A stretch of DNA of 42,752 bases from Acidobacteriota bacterium (GTDB taxonomy: Bacteria > Acidobacteriota > Vicinamibacteria > Vicinamibacterales > UBA8438), in assembly GCA_015659035.1 (NCBI GenBank), contig DQNS01000058.1, positions 1-42,752 on the forward strand. Direction: 5' to 3'. The translations under genes and the position numbers were made by a program. Positions 1-8,105 of this stretch are shown piece after piece. Position 1 is the stretch's first letter. Every line of letters begins with the position of its first letter. The notes beneath the pieces were generated by a model. It was not told where the DNA came from and made no database searches. It saw nothing but the letters and a program-made list of their open reading frames with translations.

Positions 1-93
1 ACGCCGGTGGCCATCGAGAAGGGGCTGCGGTTCGCCATCCGAGAAGGCGGTCGCACGGTCGGGTCCGGCGCCGTCACCGAGATCGTCGAGTAG
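1..93 (+). CDS. tuf: Elongation factor Tu, C-terminal 30 residues (partial)
   Basis: The first 93 bases read in frame to a TAG stop and give the typical C-terminus of EF-Tu, with the segment [16 protein letters not shown] and the ending IVE. EF-Tu is the GTPase that brings aminoacyl-tRNA to the ribosome. Only part of domain III is in the window; the start lies upstream. A tuf gene directly before rpsJ is the usual junction between the str and S10 operons, so rpsL, rpsG and fusA probably precede it (inference). Confidence 0.93.
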   Translation, partial: TPVAIEKGLRFAIREGGRTVGSGAVTEIVE

Positions 94-100
94 CGGGGGT

Positions 101-117
101 TCGGGGCGCAGCCCCGA
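101..117 (+). promoter_or_regulatory. Hairpin overlapping the rpsJ ribosome-binding site
   Basis: TCGGGGC (101-107) and GCCCCGA (111-117) form a perfect 7-bp stem with a GCA loop. The right arm runs into GAGG (116-119), the Shine-Dalgarno sequence for the rpsJ ATG at 125. The hairpin could limit rpsJ translation or simply be a GC-rich intergenic palindrome. A regulatory role is inference. Confidence 0.4.
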
Positions 118-124
118 GGTAAAT

Positions 125-451
125 ATGTTCAGCGACAAGATTCGGATCCGTCTCAAGGCGTACGACCACCGAGTGCTCGACCAGTCGACCTCGGAGATCG
201 TCGATACCGCGCGGCGCACCGGCGCACGCTTGGCGGGGCCGATTCCGCTGCCGACCGACCTCAACAAGTGGACGGTGCTGCGGTCGCCCCATGTCGACAA
301 GAAGTCCCGTGAGCAGTTCGAGATCCGGACTCACAAGAGATTGATCGACATCTTCGAACCGACGACGCAGACGGTTGATGCGTTGATGAAGCTGGACTTG
401 CCTGCTGGTGTCGATGTTGAGATCAAGGCATACGGGAAGGACAACAAATGA
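125..451 (+). CDS. rpsJ: 30S ribosomal protein S10
   Basis: 108 residues, close to the family's usual 100-105. It shows the S10 landmarks: [17 protein letters not shown] at the N-terminus, GPIPLPT at about 40-46, and [19 protein letters not shown] in the middle. S10 sits in the 30S head and in other bacteria also works with NusB in antitermination. The ATG follows a GAGG sequence six bases upstream. It opens the S10 operon, 31 bp after tuf. Confidence 0.97.
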   Translation: MFSDKIRIRLKAYDHRVLDQSTSEIVDTARRTGARLAGPIPLPTDLNKWTVLRSPHVDKKSREQFEIRTHKRLIDIFEPTTQTVDALMKLDLPAGVDVEIKAYGKDNK

Positions 452-465
452 CGGCGGGCACTACC

Positions 466-494
466 GAAGTCAGAAGTCAGAAGTCAAGAGTCAG
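466..494 (+). repeat. Heptamer tandem repeat (AGAAGTC type) in the rpsJ-rplC gap
   Basis: About four copies of a 7-base unit AGAAGTC/AGAGTC lie in the 139-bp gap 452-590. The same unit recurs at 6394-6431, 17325-17357 and 40563-40583. The rest of this gap holds CCTTCGACAAG...CTCAGGATGAGC (about 497-525), which resembles another common short intergenic repeat, and then the rplC ribosome-binding site (AGGAGG, 562-567). Confidence 0.7.
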
Positions 495-590
495 TCCTTC
501 GACAAGAACACCTTGCGCTCTGCTCAGGATGAGCGGGCCAGCAGACGGGAGACGGTATAAGCAGGAGGTAGCTAGACGGACGGATCGACC

Positions 591-1274
591 ATGGTGACCG
601 GTATTCTCGGCACAAAGATCGGGATGACACAGTTGTTCAGCGCTGACGGGGTGGTCACGCCCGCGACCGTCATCAAGGCCGGCCCGTGCGTCGTCGTGCA
701 GCGCAAGACGGTCGAGCGGGACGGCTACGACGCGGTGCAACTCGGGCTCGTGGAGGATTCGCCGGCCAAGGTGAACAAGCCGACGGCCGGTCACTACAAG
801 AAGGCGAACGTGCCGCCGACGCGGATCCGGCGAGAAGTGGGTATCGCCGCCGACAGCGACGGGCCGGCCGAGGGCGAGCAGGTGGTCGCGTCCGTATTTA
901 CGGATGGTGACCGTGTGGACGTCATCGGGCTAAGCCGCGGCAAAGGCTTTCAAGGGGTCATGAAGCGGCACGGGTTCAGTGGCGGTGGCGCGACGCACGG
1001 GTCGATGTTTCACCGCGCGCCGGGGTCGATCGGAGCGTCCTCGTATCCCTCGCGGGTCATCAAGGGGATGCGGGGGCCAGGCCGGATGGGCGGCGACCGG
1101 GTGACGGTCAGGAATCTGCGGGTGCTGCAGGTGGATGCCAAGCAGCACCTGCTGATCGTCAACGGCGCGGTGCCAGGAGCGCCGGGCGGGCTCCTGATGG
1201 TGCGTAAGGCGGTGGCGGCCAAGCTGCAGCGGGCGCCGGTGGCCGAGGCACCGAAGAAGAAGAAGAGGAAGTAG
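591..1274 (+). CDS. rplC: 50S ribosomal protein L3
   Basis: 227 residues. L3 is an early-assembly 23S rRNA-binding protein whose central loop reaches the peptidyl-transferase centre. Landmarks are [12 protein letters not shown] near the N-terminus, [15 protein letters not shown], and [16 protein letters not shown]. The glutamine that PrmB methylates in E. coli (in GSIGQNQTP) is replaced here by Ser (GSIGASSYP). The C-terminus carries a short basic tail (KKKKRK). rplD follows after 17 bp. Confidence 0.97.
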   Translation: MVTGILGTKIGMTQLFSADGVVTPATVIKAGPCVVVQRKTVERDGYDAVQLGLVEDSPAKVNKPTAGHYKKANVPPTRIRREVGIAADSDGPAEGEQVVASVFTDGDRVDVIGLSRGKGFQGVMKRHGFSGGGATHGSMFHRAPGSIGASSYPSRVIKGMRGPGRMGGDRVTVRNLRVLQVDAKQHLLIVNGAVPGAPGGLLMVRKAVAAKLQRAPVAEAPKKKKRK

Positions 1275-1291
1275 CGACGGACGGTACGACC

Positions 1292-1915
1292 ATGACACTG
1301 GATATCGTCGATTCGCAGAACGAGAAGATCGGGTCGCTCGAGCTCAGCGACGAGGTGTTCGGCGGTCGTGTGAACACCGACGTGATCTGGGAAGCGGTGG
1401 TGCACCAGCTCGCCTGCGAGCACCGGGGCACCCACGCGACAAAGACCCGGGGTCGGGTCCGCGGCAGCGGGAAGAAGCCCTGGCGACAAAAGGGGACCGG
1501 GCGCGCGCGGGTCGGTGAGATCCGCAATCCGCTGTGGCGCGGAGGTGGTACGGTGTTCGGTCCGCAGCCGCGCAGCTATGCGTACCCGCTGCCGAAGAAG
1601 GTGATTCGCGGCGCGCTGCGCCACGCCCTGACCCAGAAGCTCCGGGACGCGGTGGTGGTGGTGGTGGACGCGCTCGCCGTGTCGGAGCCCCGGACCCGTC
1701 ACGCGGCGGAGTTGCTGGGGCGGCTCGACGTGGTGGGCAAGACCTTGCTGGTCGATGTGCATCCGGATTCGAACCTGTCGCTCGCGGTGCGGAATATCAA
1801 GGGCGTCCGGATGTCGTCCACCGGTCGTCTCGGTGCCCGGGACGTCATGGATGCCGGTCGGATCGTCATGACCCGGGGCGCGATCGAGCGGCTCGAGCAG
1901 GTGCTGGGATCATGA
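1292..1915 (+). CDS. rplD: 50S ribosomal protein L4
   Basis: 207 residues, normal for L4. The extended loop that lines the peptide exit tunnel is visible as TKTRGRVRGSGKKPWRQKGTG followed by ARVGEIRNPLWRGGG. In E. coli L4 also represses its own operon by binding the S10 leader; whether that happens here cannot be seen, because the leader lies outside or in tuf. Its TGA stop overlaps the rplW ATG (ATGA), suggesting translational coupling. Confidence 0.97.
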   Translation: MTLDIVDSQNEKIGSLELSDEVFGGRVNTDVIWEAVVHQLACEHRGTHATKTRGRVRGSGKKPWRQKGTGRARVGEIRNPLWRGGGTVFGPQPRSYAYPLPKKVIRGALRHALTQKLRDAVVVVVDALAVSEPRTRHAAELLGRLDVVGKTLLVDVHPDSNLSLAVRNIKGVRMSSTGRLGARDVMDAGRIVMTRGAIERLEQVLGS

Positions 1916-2202
1916 AAGAGACCGAGGTGATTCGGCGGCCGATCATCACCGAGAAGACCACGATCCAACGGGAGGACGGTCGGACCATCGTGTTCGAGGT
2001 GGCGATGCGGGCGACCAAGGTCGACATCAGACACGCGGTGGAGCGGCTGCTCGGCTCGAAGGTCTCGAGTGTCCGGACCGTCATCAGTCACGGCAAGGTC
2101 AAGCGTCAGGGGCGGTTCGTGGGCCAGCGCCCGGACTGGAAGAAGGCGTATGTGCGTCTGCGAGCCGGTGAGAAGGTACCGGAGTTCCTCGAGGGCGCGT
2201 AG
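1912..2202 (+). CDS. rplW: 50S ribosomal protein L23
   Basis: 96 residues beginning [16 protein letters not shown], the usual L23 start. The ATG overlaps the rplD stop by four bases. L23 sits at the exit of the peptide tunnel and is the docking site for signal recognition particle and trigger factor. The mid segment [16 protein letters not shown] and the C-terminal [11 protein letters not shown] match the family. Confidence 0.96.
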   Translation: MKETEVIRRPIITEKTTIQREDGRTIVFEVAMRATKVDIRHAVERLLGSKVSSVRTVISHGKVKRQGRFVGQRPDWKKAYVRLRAGEKVPEFLEGA

Positions 2203-2228
2203 ACGGGTGTGTCTCGCGAGTCAAGGTT

Positions 2229-3059
2229 ATGACGATACGCAAGCACAAGCCGACATCGCCGGGACGGCGGTTTCAAACGGTGCAGACGTTCGACGAGATC
2301 ACCGCCACGAAGCCGTACAAGCCGTTGACCGAACCGCTGCCGAAGTCCGGTGGTCGGAACAACCGAGGGAGAGTAACCGCGTGGCACCGTGGCGGCGGGC
2401 ACAAGCGGACGTATCGCATCATCGATTTCAAGCGCGACAAGCGGGACGTACCCGGAAGGGTGTCCACCGTCGAGTACGACCCAAACCGGTCGGCGCGGAT
2501 CGCGTTGGTGACGTATGCGGACGGTGAGAAGCGCTATATCCTCCAGCCGGCCGGTGTGACGGTCGGTGACACCGTCATCGCAGGTGATCGCGTGGACATC
2601 CTGCCGGGGAACGCGCTGCCTCTCAAGAACATCCCGCTGGGCACACAGCTGCACAACGTGGAGCTCAAACCTGGCAAGGGGGGGCAGCTCGCGCGGAGCG
2701 CCGGGTCCGTGGTGCAGCTCGTGGCCAAGGAGGGCAAGTACGCCTCCGTGCGGATGCCCTCCGGGGAAGTGCGTCGGATTCTGATGGAGTGCTCGGCGAC
2801 GGTGGGGCGGGTTGGCAACGTCGATCACGAGAACGTGTCCCTGGGCAAGGCGGGCCGCTCGCGTTGGCTCGGGCGTCGACCCAATGTGCGTGGCGTCGCC
2901 ATGAACCCGGTGGACCACCCGCACGGGGGCGGTGAGGGCAAGGCCTCCGGCGGGCGTCACCCCGTGTCGCCGTGGGGCATGCCGACCAAGGGCTATAGGA
3001 CCCGCAGCCGGAAGCCGTCCGACAAGTTCATCATCCAGCGGCGGAAGCAGCGGCGGTGA
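2229..3059 (+). CDS. rplB: 50S ribosomal protein L2
   Basis: 276 residues, the standard length. L2 is one of the most conserved 50S proteins, needed for subunit joining and peptidyl-transferase activity. Landmarks are [12 protein letters not shown] near the start, [20 protein letters not shown], and the hallmark [16 protein letters not shown], which includes the functionally important His, then [16 protein letters not shown]. It is followed by an unusually long 263-bp gap before rpsS, occupied by repeats. Confidence 0.98.
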   Translation: MTIRKHKPTSPGRRFQTVQTFDEITATKPYKPLTEPLPKSGGRNNRGRVTAWHRGGGHKRTYRIIDFKRDKRDVPGRVSTVEYDPNRSARIALVTYADGEKRYILQPAGVTVGDTVIAGDRVDILPGNALPLKNIPLGTQLHNVELKPGKGGQLARSAGSVVQLVAKEGKYASVRMPSGEVRRILMECSATVGRVGNVDHENVSLGKAGRSRWLGRRPNVRGVAMNPVDHPHGGGEGKASGGRHPVSPWGMPTKGYRTRSRKPSDKFIIQRRKQRR

Positions 3060-3144
3060 TGAGTTCGGTTGCGAGCCTAGGCATCTTCCACAGGCGAGAT
3101 CATGACGTTTGAAGCAGGCTATCGTGACACGAGGAGATGGCGAG

Positions 3145-3305
3145 CCCCCGCGAAGCGGGGCTGTGAGAAAAGCCTGTTAGCGATGCGGAGCCGATGTCGA
3201 CTGGGCGGTGTGCGGCGGAGCTTCGCTGGCGGGGCTGTGAGAAACGCAGCCTAGCGTGCTGCGCCGTCCGCCGGCTGCGCGGTTTGCGGCGCAGCGTCGC
3301 TAGCA
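3145..3305 (+). repeat. Tandem pair of a ~80-bp hairpin-headed repeat upstream of rpsS
   Basis: Two related units sit head to tail. Each begins with a GC hairpin or its remnant (CCCCGC-GAA-GCGGGG at 3146-3160; GCTGGCGGGG at 3228-3236) followed by CTGTGAGAAA, and ends with GGCG.AGC.TCGCT.GC (3214-3230 and 3289-3305). A single inverted copy lies at 25869-25957, after pdaD, and shares both ends nearly exactly. The element fills most of the rplB-rpsS gap. No protein is encoded by it. Confidence 0.7.
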
Positions 3306-3322
3306 ACCGAGACGAGGCGTGT

Positions 3323-3625
3323 ATGAGTCGATCGCTGAAGAAGGGGCCGTTCGTGGACCTGCCGTTGCTGGAGAAGATCGAGATCATGAACCGCGGCGGA
3401 GACCGGAAGGTGATCAAGACCTGGTCGCGGCGGTCCACCGTCGTGCCGGAGATGGTCGGACACACCATCGCGGTGCACAACGGCAGGAAGTTCGTGCCGG
3501 TGTATCTCACCGAGAACATGGTGGGCCACAAGCTGGGTGAGTTCTCGCCGACGCGACTGTTTCGCGGGCATACCAGCAGACGCGACAAGGCCGCGACGGT
3601 CGGTGGGAAGGGCAGAGAACGGTGA
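3323..3625 (+). CDS. rpsS: 30S ribosomal protein S19
   Basis: 100 residues starting [12 protein letters not shown], the near-invariant S19 N-terminus, so the upstream in-frame extension to 3194 is rejected because it runs through repeat sequence. S19 forms a complex with S13 in the 30S head and contacts the A-site tRNA. The segment [20 protein letters not shown] and the C-terminal [12 protein letters not shown] are typical. The stop TGA overlaps the GTG start of rplV. Confidence 0.97.
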   Translation: MSRSLKKGPFVDLPLLEKIEIMNRGGDRKVIKTWSRRSTVVPEMVGHTIAVHNGRKFVPVYLTENMVGHKLGEFSPTRLFRGHTSRRDKAATVGGKGRER

Positions 3626-4179
3626 TCGAGGGGCGGGCCACGGCCCGATACGTCCGGACGTCGGCGCAGAAGGCCGGACTGGTGATGGACCTTATCCGGG
3701 GCCAGAACGTGGACCTCGCGCTGTCGACGCTGCGGTTCGCCCGCAAGCGCATCGCTCGTGACATCGAGAAGGTGCTCCGTTCAGCGGTCGCGAACGCGCA
3801 GCAGAAAGAGGGCGCTAGCGGAGACGTCGACCGGATGTTCGTGTCGAGTTGTTACGCCGACCAGGGGCCCTCACAGAAGCGGGTCCGTCCGGCACCAATG
3901 GGCCGGGCGTTCCAGATCATCAAGCGCACGGCGCATCTGACTGTCCGCGTGGTTGAACGTGCCGAGGTGGTGACGCGGGTGGCGGCTGCGGCGCCGGAGG
4001 ATGCGACCAAGCGGGCTCGTAAGACCACGACGACAAGAACGGCACGGAAGACGACAGCTCGGCGGGGGAAGAAGACGACGAAGCCGGCGGCGAAGAAGAC
4101 CGCCACGACGGTGACGGCGAAGAGGACGAAGAAGAGCGCGAAGAAGAGCGCGGCAGAGACGTCGACGGACAGGGTGTGA
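3622..4179 (+). CDS. rplV: 50S ribosomal protein L22 with long Lys/Thr/Ala-rich tail
   Basis: 185 residues, against about 110-120 for most L22. Residues 1-116 are an ordinary L22 ([37 protein letters not shown]). Residues 117-185 form a low-complexity basic tail rich in Lys, Thr, Ala and Arg ([13 protein letters not shown]), like histone H1-type tails. L22 lines the exit tunnel through its beta hairpin, while its C-terminus is surface exposed. The GTG start overlaps the rpsS stop. The tail is translated in frame, with no sign of frameshift. Confidence 0.95.
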   Translation: MIEGRATARYVRTSAQKAGLVMDLIRGQNVDLALSTLRFARKRIARDIEKVLRSAVANAQQKEGASGDVDRMFVSSCYADQGPSQKRVRPAPMGRAFQIIKRTAHLTVRVVERAEVVTRVAAAAPEDATKRARKTTTTRTARKTTARRGKKTTKPAAKKTATTVTAKRTKKSAKKSAAETSTDRV

Positions 4180-4189
4180 GGTTCACGAG

Positions 4190-4891
4190 ATGGGGCAGAA
4201 GGTTCACCCGTACGGGTTCAGACTGGGTTTCAATAAGACCTGGCGGTCGCGCTGGTACGCGAACCGCGACTACGCCAAGCTCCTGCACGAGGATCTTGCC
4301 CTCAGGGCCGATCTGAAGACGCGGTTCGCGCACGCGGGTGTGTCCAAGATCGAGATCGAGCGCGCCGCCAACAACCTGAGGATTGACATCTGCACCTCGC
4401 GGCCGGGCATCATCATCGGGCGCAAGGGCACCGAAGTCGACAAGCTCAAGACGGAGATCCATAAGCGGACCGGGCGCGAGGTCTTCATCAACATCCAGGA
4501 GATCCAGAGGCCCGAGGTGGACGCGCAGCTCATCAGCGAGTCGGTCGCGTTGCAGCTGGAGAAGCGTGTTGCGTTCCGCCGGGCGATGCGGAAGGCGGTC
4601 GAGTCCGCGTTGCGGTTCGGCGCACGCGGGATCAAGATCCGGGTCGGTGGGCGGTTGAACGGCGCCGAGATCGCGCGGAACGAGTGGTATCTGCATGGAC
4701 AGTTGCCGTTGCAAACGTTACGGGCGGACATCGACTACGGCTTCGCGGAGGCCCACACGACCTTCGGCCAAATCGGTGTGAAGGTGTGGCTCTACAAGGG
4801 TGACCGCCACACGCCACAACTGGCCCGTGACGAGGAGTATCGGGTGCCGCGCCCGCCCGGCCAGGGTGTAGGTCGCCACGCACGAGGGTGA
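4190..4891 (+). CDS. rpsC: 30S ribosomal protein S3
   Basis: 233 residues, normal length. S3 lies at the mRNA entry tunnel and takes part in helicase activity on mRNA. It starts [14 protein letters not shown], contains the KH domain signature [17 protein letters not shown] at about residues 71-87, and has the C-terminal domain with [20 protein letters not shown]. It follows rplV by 10 bp and precedes rplP by 6 bp, so it sits in the compact core of the operon. Confidence 0.97.
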   Translation: MGQKVHPYGFRLGFNKTWRSRWYANRDYAKLLHEDLALRADLKTRFAHAGVSKIEIERAANNLRIDICTSRPGIIIGRKGTEVDKLKTEIHKRTGREVFINIQEIQRPEVDAQLISESVALQLEKRVAFRRAMRKAVESALRFGARGIKIRVGGRLNGAEIARNEWYLHGQLPLQTLRADIDYGFAEAHTTFGQIGVKVWLYKGDRHTPQLARDEEYRVPRPPGQGVGRHARG

Positions 4892-4897
4892 TTCGTC

Positions 4898-5320
4898 ATG
4901 TTGATGCCAAAGAAGGTCAAGCATCGGAAGCAGCAGCGCGGGCGCATGCGGGGCAAGGCCTGGCGCGGCTCGTCGGTGGCCTTCGGCGACTACGGACTCC
5001 AGGCGATGGAGCCGTGCTGGCTGACCGACCGTCAAATCGAGGCGGCGCGTGTCGCGATGACCCGCTTTGTCAAACGTGGCGGGAAGATCTGGGTCCGGGT
5101 GTTCCCGGACAAGCCGGTGACCAAGAAACCTCAGGAAACGCGGATGGGGAAAGGTAAGGGCTCGCCAGAAGGGTGGGTAGCGGTCGTGAAGTCTGGCCGG
5201 ATTTTATTCGAGATGGAAGGGGTCGACATGGTTGCCGCGAAGCAGGCGATGCGTTTGGCGGCGGCGAAACTGCCGATCCACACGGCGTTCGCCACCCGGT
5301 TCGGCGAGGCGGCGCCGTGA
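4898..5320 (+). CDS. rplP: 50S ribosomal protein L16
   Basis: 140 residues starting [19 protein letters not shown], the classical L16 N-terminus. L16 organises the A-site region of the 50S subunit. [25 protein letters not shown] and [13 protein letters not shown] are family hallmarks. The stop overlaps the GTG start of rpmC (GTGA). Confidence 0.97.
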   Translation: MLMPKKVKHRKQQRGRMRGKAWRGSSVAFGDYGLQAMEPCWLTDRQIEAARVAMTRFVKRGGKIWVRVFPDKPVTKKPQETRMGKGKGSPEGWVAVVKSGRILFEMEGVDMVAAKQAMRLAAAKLPIHTAFATRFGEAAP

Positions 5321-5541
5321 CCAAGATCGGGGAGTTACGTGAGCTCGGTGTGGCTAATCTGGAACAGCGTGAACGCGAGCTGGCGGAGCAATTGTTCCGG
5401 TTGCGGCTGCAGAAGTCGATGGGGCAACAGGAGGCGGCCGGAAAGCTAAAGGAGAGCCGGCGTGACCTGGCCCGTGTGAAGACCTTGTTGCGGGAGCACG
5501 CACTTGGCCTCGGGCCGGTGACACCCGAGACCCACGGCTAG
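5317..5541 (+). CDS. rpmC: 50S ribosomal protein L29
   Basis: 74 residues from a GTG that overlaps the rplP stop. L29 is a small two-helix protein next to L23 at the tunnel exit. [30 protein letters not shown] and [13 protein letters not shown] match the family, with a C-terminal tail slightly longer than usual. Its TAG stop is part of the CTAG that terminates an inverted intergenic repeat (5538 onward). Confidence 0.94.
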   Translation: MTKIGELRELGVANLEQRERELAEQLFRLRLQKSMGQQEAAGKLKESRRDLARVKTLLREHALGLGPVTPETHG

Positions 5542-5604
5542 CTGTCCGTGGTGGAAGTTCGGCGTGACACCGGCCGTCGAGATCAACGCCGCGCATGGCC
5601 CCTG
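5538..5604 (-). repeat. CTAG-ended repeat fragment (reverse orientation) in the rpmC-rpsQ gap
   Basis: Read on the minus strand, 5541-5567 ends in ACTTCCACCACGGACAGCTAG, similar to the repeats at 14649-14690 and 17975-18017. Next to it, 5574-5602 (CGAGATCAACGCCGCGCATGG) matches an internal part of the structured repeat at 13874-14048. It contains the rpmC stop codon and fills most of the 97-bp gap. Confidence 0.5.
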
Positions 5605-5638
5605 CGAGACACGGGTCATATAACGAGAGAAGCATCGG

Positions 5639-5893
5639 ATGGGAACCAAAGCAGAACTCCAAGGTGTGGTCGTGAGCGACAAGATGGACCAGAGCGTCGT
5701 CGTTGCGGTCGAGCGCCGCGTACGTCACAAGCTCTACGGCAAGATTCAGCGCCGTACCTCGAAGTTCATGGCGCACGACCCGGCCAACGACGCCAAGGTC
5801 GGTGATCGCGTGGCGATCGTTGCGTCGCGTCCCATGAGCCGCCGGAAGCGCTGGGCGGTCATCCGCGTGGTCGAGCGGGCGCAGGTGGTCTAG
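5639..5893 (+). CDS. rpsQ: 30S ribosomal protein S17
   Basis: 84 residues, the standard size. S17 is a primary 16S rRNA binder with an OB fold. [22 protein letters not shown] and [18 protein letters not shown] match the family, the latter being the usual PLSKTKRW-type motif. It lies between rpmC (97 bp upstream) and rplN (38 bp downstream). Confidence 0.96.
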   Translation: MGTKAELQGVVVSDKMDQSVVVAVERRVRHKLYGKIQRRTSKFMAHDPANDAKVGDRVAIVASRPMSRRKRWAVIRVVERAQVV

Positions 5894-5931
5894 CAAAGAT
5901 CCGCCTGACAGCAAGCGGAGCGAGCACTGAC

Positions 5932-6300
5932 ATGATTCAGATGCAGTCGATTCTCGACGTCGCCGACAACTCCGGGGCCCGCAAGATCGCGGTGATCAAC
6001 CCGGTCGGCGGCGCGACGGGTCGATACGCCAAGCTGGGTGACATCGTCGCCGCGTCGGTGAAGGAAGCGGTGCCGAGGTCGCCGGTCAAGAAGGGCCAGG
6101 TCGTGCGGGCCGTGATCGTGCGCACTAAAAAGGAGCAGCGTCGGCGGGATGGCAGCTACATCCGCTTCGACCGGAACGCGGCGGTTCTGGTCGACGAGCA
6201 GGGGGAGCCGCTCGGCACCCGTGTTTTTGGTCCGGTGGCGCGGGAGCTTCGCGAACGCAAGTTCATGAAGATCATCTCCTTGGCGCCGGAGGTGCTGTGA
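5932..6300 (+). CDS. rplN: 50S ribosomal protein L14
   Basis: 122 residues, exactly the family length. It starts [18 protein letters not shown], as most L14 do, and ends with [15 protein letters not shown]-like sequence ([16 protein letters not shown]). L14 binds 23S rRNA at the subunit interface and is the docking site for the silencing factor RsfS. A 144-bp gap of heptamer repeats separates it from rplX. Confidence 0.98.
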   Translation: MIQMQSILDVADNSGARKIAVINPVGGATGRYAKLGDIVAASVKEAVPRSPVKKGQVVRAVIVRTKKEQRRRDGSYIRFDRNAAVLVDEQGEPLGTRVFGPVARELRERKFMKIISLAPEVL

Positions 6301-6304
6301 GACG

Positions 6305-6431
6305 GAAGGAGACAGGAGGCAGGAGACAGGAGACAGGAGAGAATCTGTGGGCTTCGCCGTTATTCAATTCTGGATGCTGCGTTAGCCACCGGTTTACTCC
6401 TGACTTCTGTCTTCTGACTTCTGACTTCTGC
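6305..6431 (+). repeat. Opposed heptamer arrays (AGGAGAC and GACTTCT) in the rplN-rplX gap
   Basis: The left array at 6305-6340 is four to five copies of GGAGACA/GGAGGCA. The right array at 6394-6431 is five copies of CTTCTGA/CTTCTGT, the complement of the AGAAGTC unit. The two arrays are roughly complementary if G-T pairs are allowed, so the transcript could form a long imperfect hairpin around a 50-base loop that includes GGGCTTCGCCG. The function is unknown. Confidence 0.65.
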
Positions 6432-6444
6432 GAAAGTAGGAGTG

Positions 6445-6777
6445 ATGTCTAGTATTCAGACCCCGATCCGGAAGAACGACAACGTGGTCGTGATCGCGGG
6501 GAAGGACCGGGGCAAGCGTGGCCGCGTGTTGCGGCTGGTGCCCGGCAAGAACCGGCTGATCGTCGAGGGTGTGAACTTCGTCAAGAAGCATACGCGGCCG
6601 AATCCCGGGCAAAACGTCAAGGGTGGCATCGTCGAGCGTGAGGCGCCGTTTCACGTCTCGAACGTACAGCTGGTGTGTCCGGAGTGCGGCGCTGCGACGC
6701 GGATCGGACGCCGTTTACTCGGTGACGGTCGGAAGGTGCGGATCTGCCGCAAATGCGACGGGGTCGTCGATCGATGA
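6445..6777 (+). CDS. rplX: 50S ribosomal protein L24 (zinc-ribbon form)
   Basis: 110 residues from ATG 6445; an in-frame GTG lies directly before it at 6442 but overlaps the AGGAG ribosome-binding sequence. L24 starts 50S assembly by binding the 5' region of 23S rRNA. The KOW motif is [20 protein letters not shown]. The C-terminal [11 protein letters not shown]...CRKC (four Cys) suggests a bound zinc, common in bacterial L24 but absent from E. coli. The stop overlaps the rplE start (ATGA). Confidence 0.95.
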   Translation: MSSIQTPIRKNDNVVVIAGKDRGKRGRVLRLVPGKNRLIVEGVNFVKKHTRPNPGQNVKGGIVEREAPFHVSNVQLVCPECGAATRIGRRLLGDGRKVRICRKCDGVVDR

Positions 6778-7313
6778 GCAGATTGAGAGAGCGGTATCAA
6801 GACACGGCGGTCCCTACCCTCACGAAGGAGTTCGGGTACACCAGCGTGATGGCGGTTCCGAAGCTCGAGCGGGTCGTGGTGAATATGGGGCTGGGTGAGG
6901 CGACGCAAAACGTGAAGGTGATCGACGCCGGCGCCGGTGAACTGGCGCGCATCACCGGTCAGAAGCCGTTGACGACACGGGCCAAGAAGTCGATCGCGCA
7001 GTTTAAGGTGCGTAAGGGCATGCCGATCGGGTCGATGGTCACGCTGCGACGGGATCGGATGTATGAGTTCCTGGACCGCCTGATCTCGATTGCATTGCCG
7101 CGTGTCCGGGACTTTCGGGGGGTGTCGCCCAAGTTCGACGGTCGCGGCAACTACACCCTGGGGCTGCGCGACCAATTGATGTTTCTCGAGATCGACTACA
7201 TGCAAGTCGACAAGTCACGCGGGATGAACATCTCGGTGGTCACGACGGCCAAGACCGACGAGGAAGGGCGACGGTTGCTCCAGTTGCTGGGGATGCCGTT
7301 TCGCAGTAACTAG
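6774..7313 (+). CDS. rplE: 50S ribosomal protein L5
   Basis: 179 residues, the family length. L5 binds 5S rRNA and contacts S13 across the subunit bridge. Start MSRLRERYQ at the ATG overlapping the rplX stop; the in-frame GTG/ATG further upstream is rejected. Hallmarks are [15 protein letters not shown], the ITGQKP motif at about 55-60, and the C-terminal [10 protein letters not shown] terminator-like hairpin follows the stop immediately. Confidence 0.97.
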   Translation: MSRLRERYQDTAVPTLTKEFGYTSVMAVPKLERVVVNMGLGEATQNVKVIDAGAGELARITGQKPLTTRAKKSIAQFKVRKGMPIGSMVTLRRDRMYEFLDRLISIALPRVRDFRGVSPKFDGRGNYTLGLRDQLMFLEIDYMQVDKSRGMNISVVTTAKTDEEGRRLLQLLGMPFRSN

Positions 7314-7350
7314 GCGCCGCCTGAACCGACGACGGCGGCGCTTTGTTATT
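7314..7350 (+). terminator. Intrinsic-terminator-like hairpin inside the operon, after rplE
   Basis: GCGCCGCC (7314-7321) pairs perfectly with GGCGGCGC (7334-7341), with a 12-base loop, and the stem is followed by TTTGTTATT (7342-7350). This is the shape of a rho-independent terminator, placed one base after the rplE stop and before rpsN. It may attenuate rather than fully end transcription, since essential genes follow. Confidence 0.5.
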
Positions 7351-7351
7351 A

Positions 7352-7434
7352 GTTGCGCGACCGCGAAGCGGTCGCGCCGAAGCCGGGCTTAGAGGAAGAA
7401 GCTGACTGCATTTCGGCCGGGCAAGCACGGCTAG
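7352..7434 (+). repeat. GCGCGACCGC hairpin repeat upstream of rpsN (copy 1)
   Basis: It begins with a perfect 10-bp hairpin GCGCGACCGC-GAA-GCGGTCGCGC (7355-7377), then AGCCGGGCTT (7381-7390), and ends GCAAGCACGGCTAG (7421-7434). AGCCGGGCTT and AAGCACGGCT can pair with one mismatch, enclosing a variable middle. The second copy lies at 15362-15451, upstream of rpsD, and a 3' remnant (ACACGGCTAG) lies at 9255-9264, upstream of rpsE. Confidence 0.7.
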
Positions 7435-7443
7435 AGGACATCG

Positions 7444-7629
7444 ATGGCTACGACCGCGAAGATCGTCAAGGAGAAAAAGAAACCCAAGTTCAAGGTACGG
7501 CTCCGCAACCGGTGCCGGCTGTGTGGCCGGCCGCGCGCGTTTCTGCGCAAGTTCGAGTTGTGCCGGTTATGTTTCCGGAAATTGGCGCTCCAGGGCGATA
7601 TCGCCGGTGTGACCAAGAGCAGTTGGTGA
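7444..7629 (+). CDS. rpsN: 30S ribosomal protein S14, type Z (zinc-binding)
   Basis: 61 residues, the short zinc-binding form of S14. The four ligands are in CRLC (24-27) and CRLC (40-43), and [17 protein letters not shown] with the C-terminal GVTKSSW is diagnostic of the type Z family. S14 is a late-assembling protein of the 30S head. It starts 9 bp after the end of the repeat at 7434. Confidence 0.96.
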   Translation: MATTAKIVKEKKKPKFKVRLRNRCRLCGRPRAFLRKFELCRLCFRKLALQGDIAGVTKSSW

Positions 7630-7684
7630 CGGACCGAGCCGCCGACACGATGACGGCGGCCGGACCACAAGAGAACGAAAAGTC

Positions 7685-8095
7685 ATGACTGATCCGATCG
7701 CCGATATGTTGTCGAGAATCCGCAACGCGACCGCCGTAGGGCGGAAGCGCGTCGATGTCCCTTTATCGCGGCTCAAGACGGAGATCGCTCGGATTCTGCA
7801 AAACGAGGGCTACATCCGCGCCTTCATGATGGTCGACGTCGCGCGCGAGAAGGGGCAGACTGCCCAATCGATGATCCGTATCCAGCTGAAGTACGGTTCG
7901 CGCGGCGAGAACGTCATCTCGGGCATCCAGCGGGTCAGCCGACCGGGGCGACGTGTCTACTTCGGTCGGGACAGTGTGCCACCGGTCCTGGCCGGGCTTG
8001 GGACCAGCATTCTGACGACCTCGCGGGGCGTGATGACCGGGCGCGAGGCCGTGAAGGTCGGTATCGGCGGCGAAGTGTTGTGCAACGTCTGGTAG
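7685..8095 (+). CDS. rpsH: 30S ribosomal protein S8
   Basis: 136 residues, near the usual 130. S8 binds the central domain of 16S rRNA and in E. coli represses the spc operon. [15 protein letters not shown] is the typical N-terminus and [14 protein letters not shown] the RNA-binding loop near the C-terminus. The 55-bp gap from rpsN contains a small hairpin, GCCGCCG/CGGCGGC (about 7639-7662). Confidence 0.97.
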   Translation: MTDPIADMLSRIRNATAVGRKRVDVPLSRLKTEIARILQNEGYIRAFMMVDVAREKGQTAQSMIRIQLKYGSRGENVISGIQRVSRPGRRVYFGRDSVPPVLAGLGTSILTTSRGVMTGREAVKVGIGGEVLCNVW

Positions 8096-8105
8096 GAGTC
8101 ACGTC

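Noticed and set aside
466-494. Short repeats as a CRISPR array
   Set aside because: Units are seven bases in direct tandem without spacers, and no cas genes are present.
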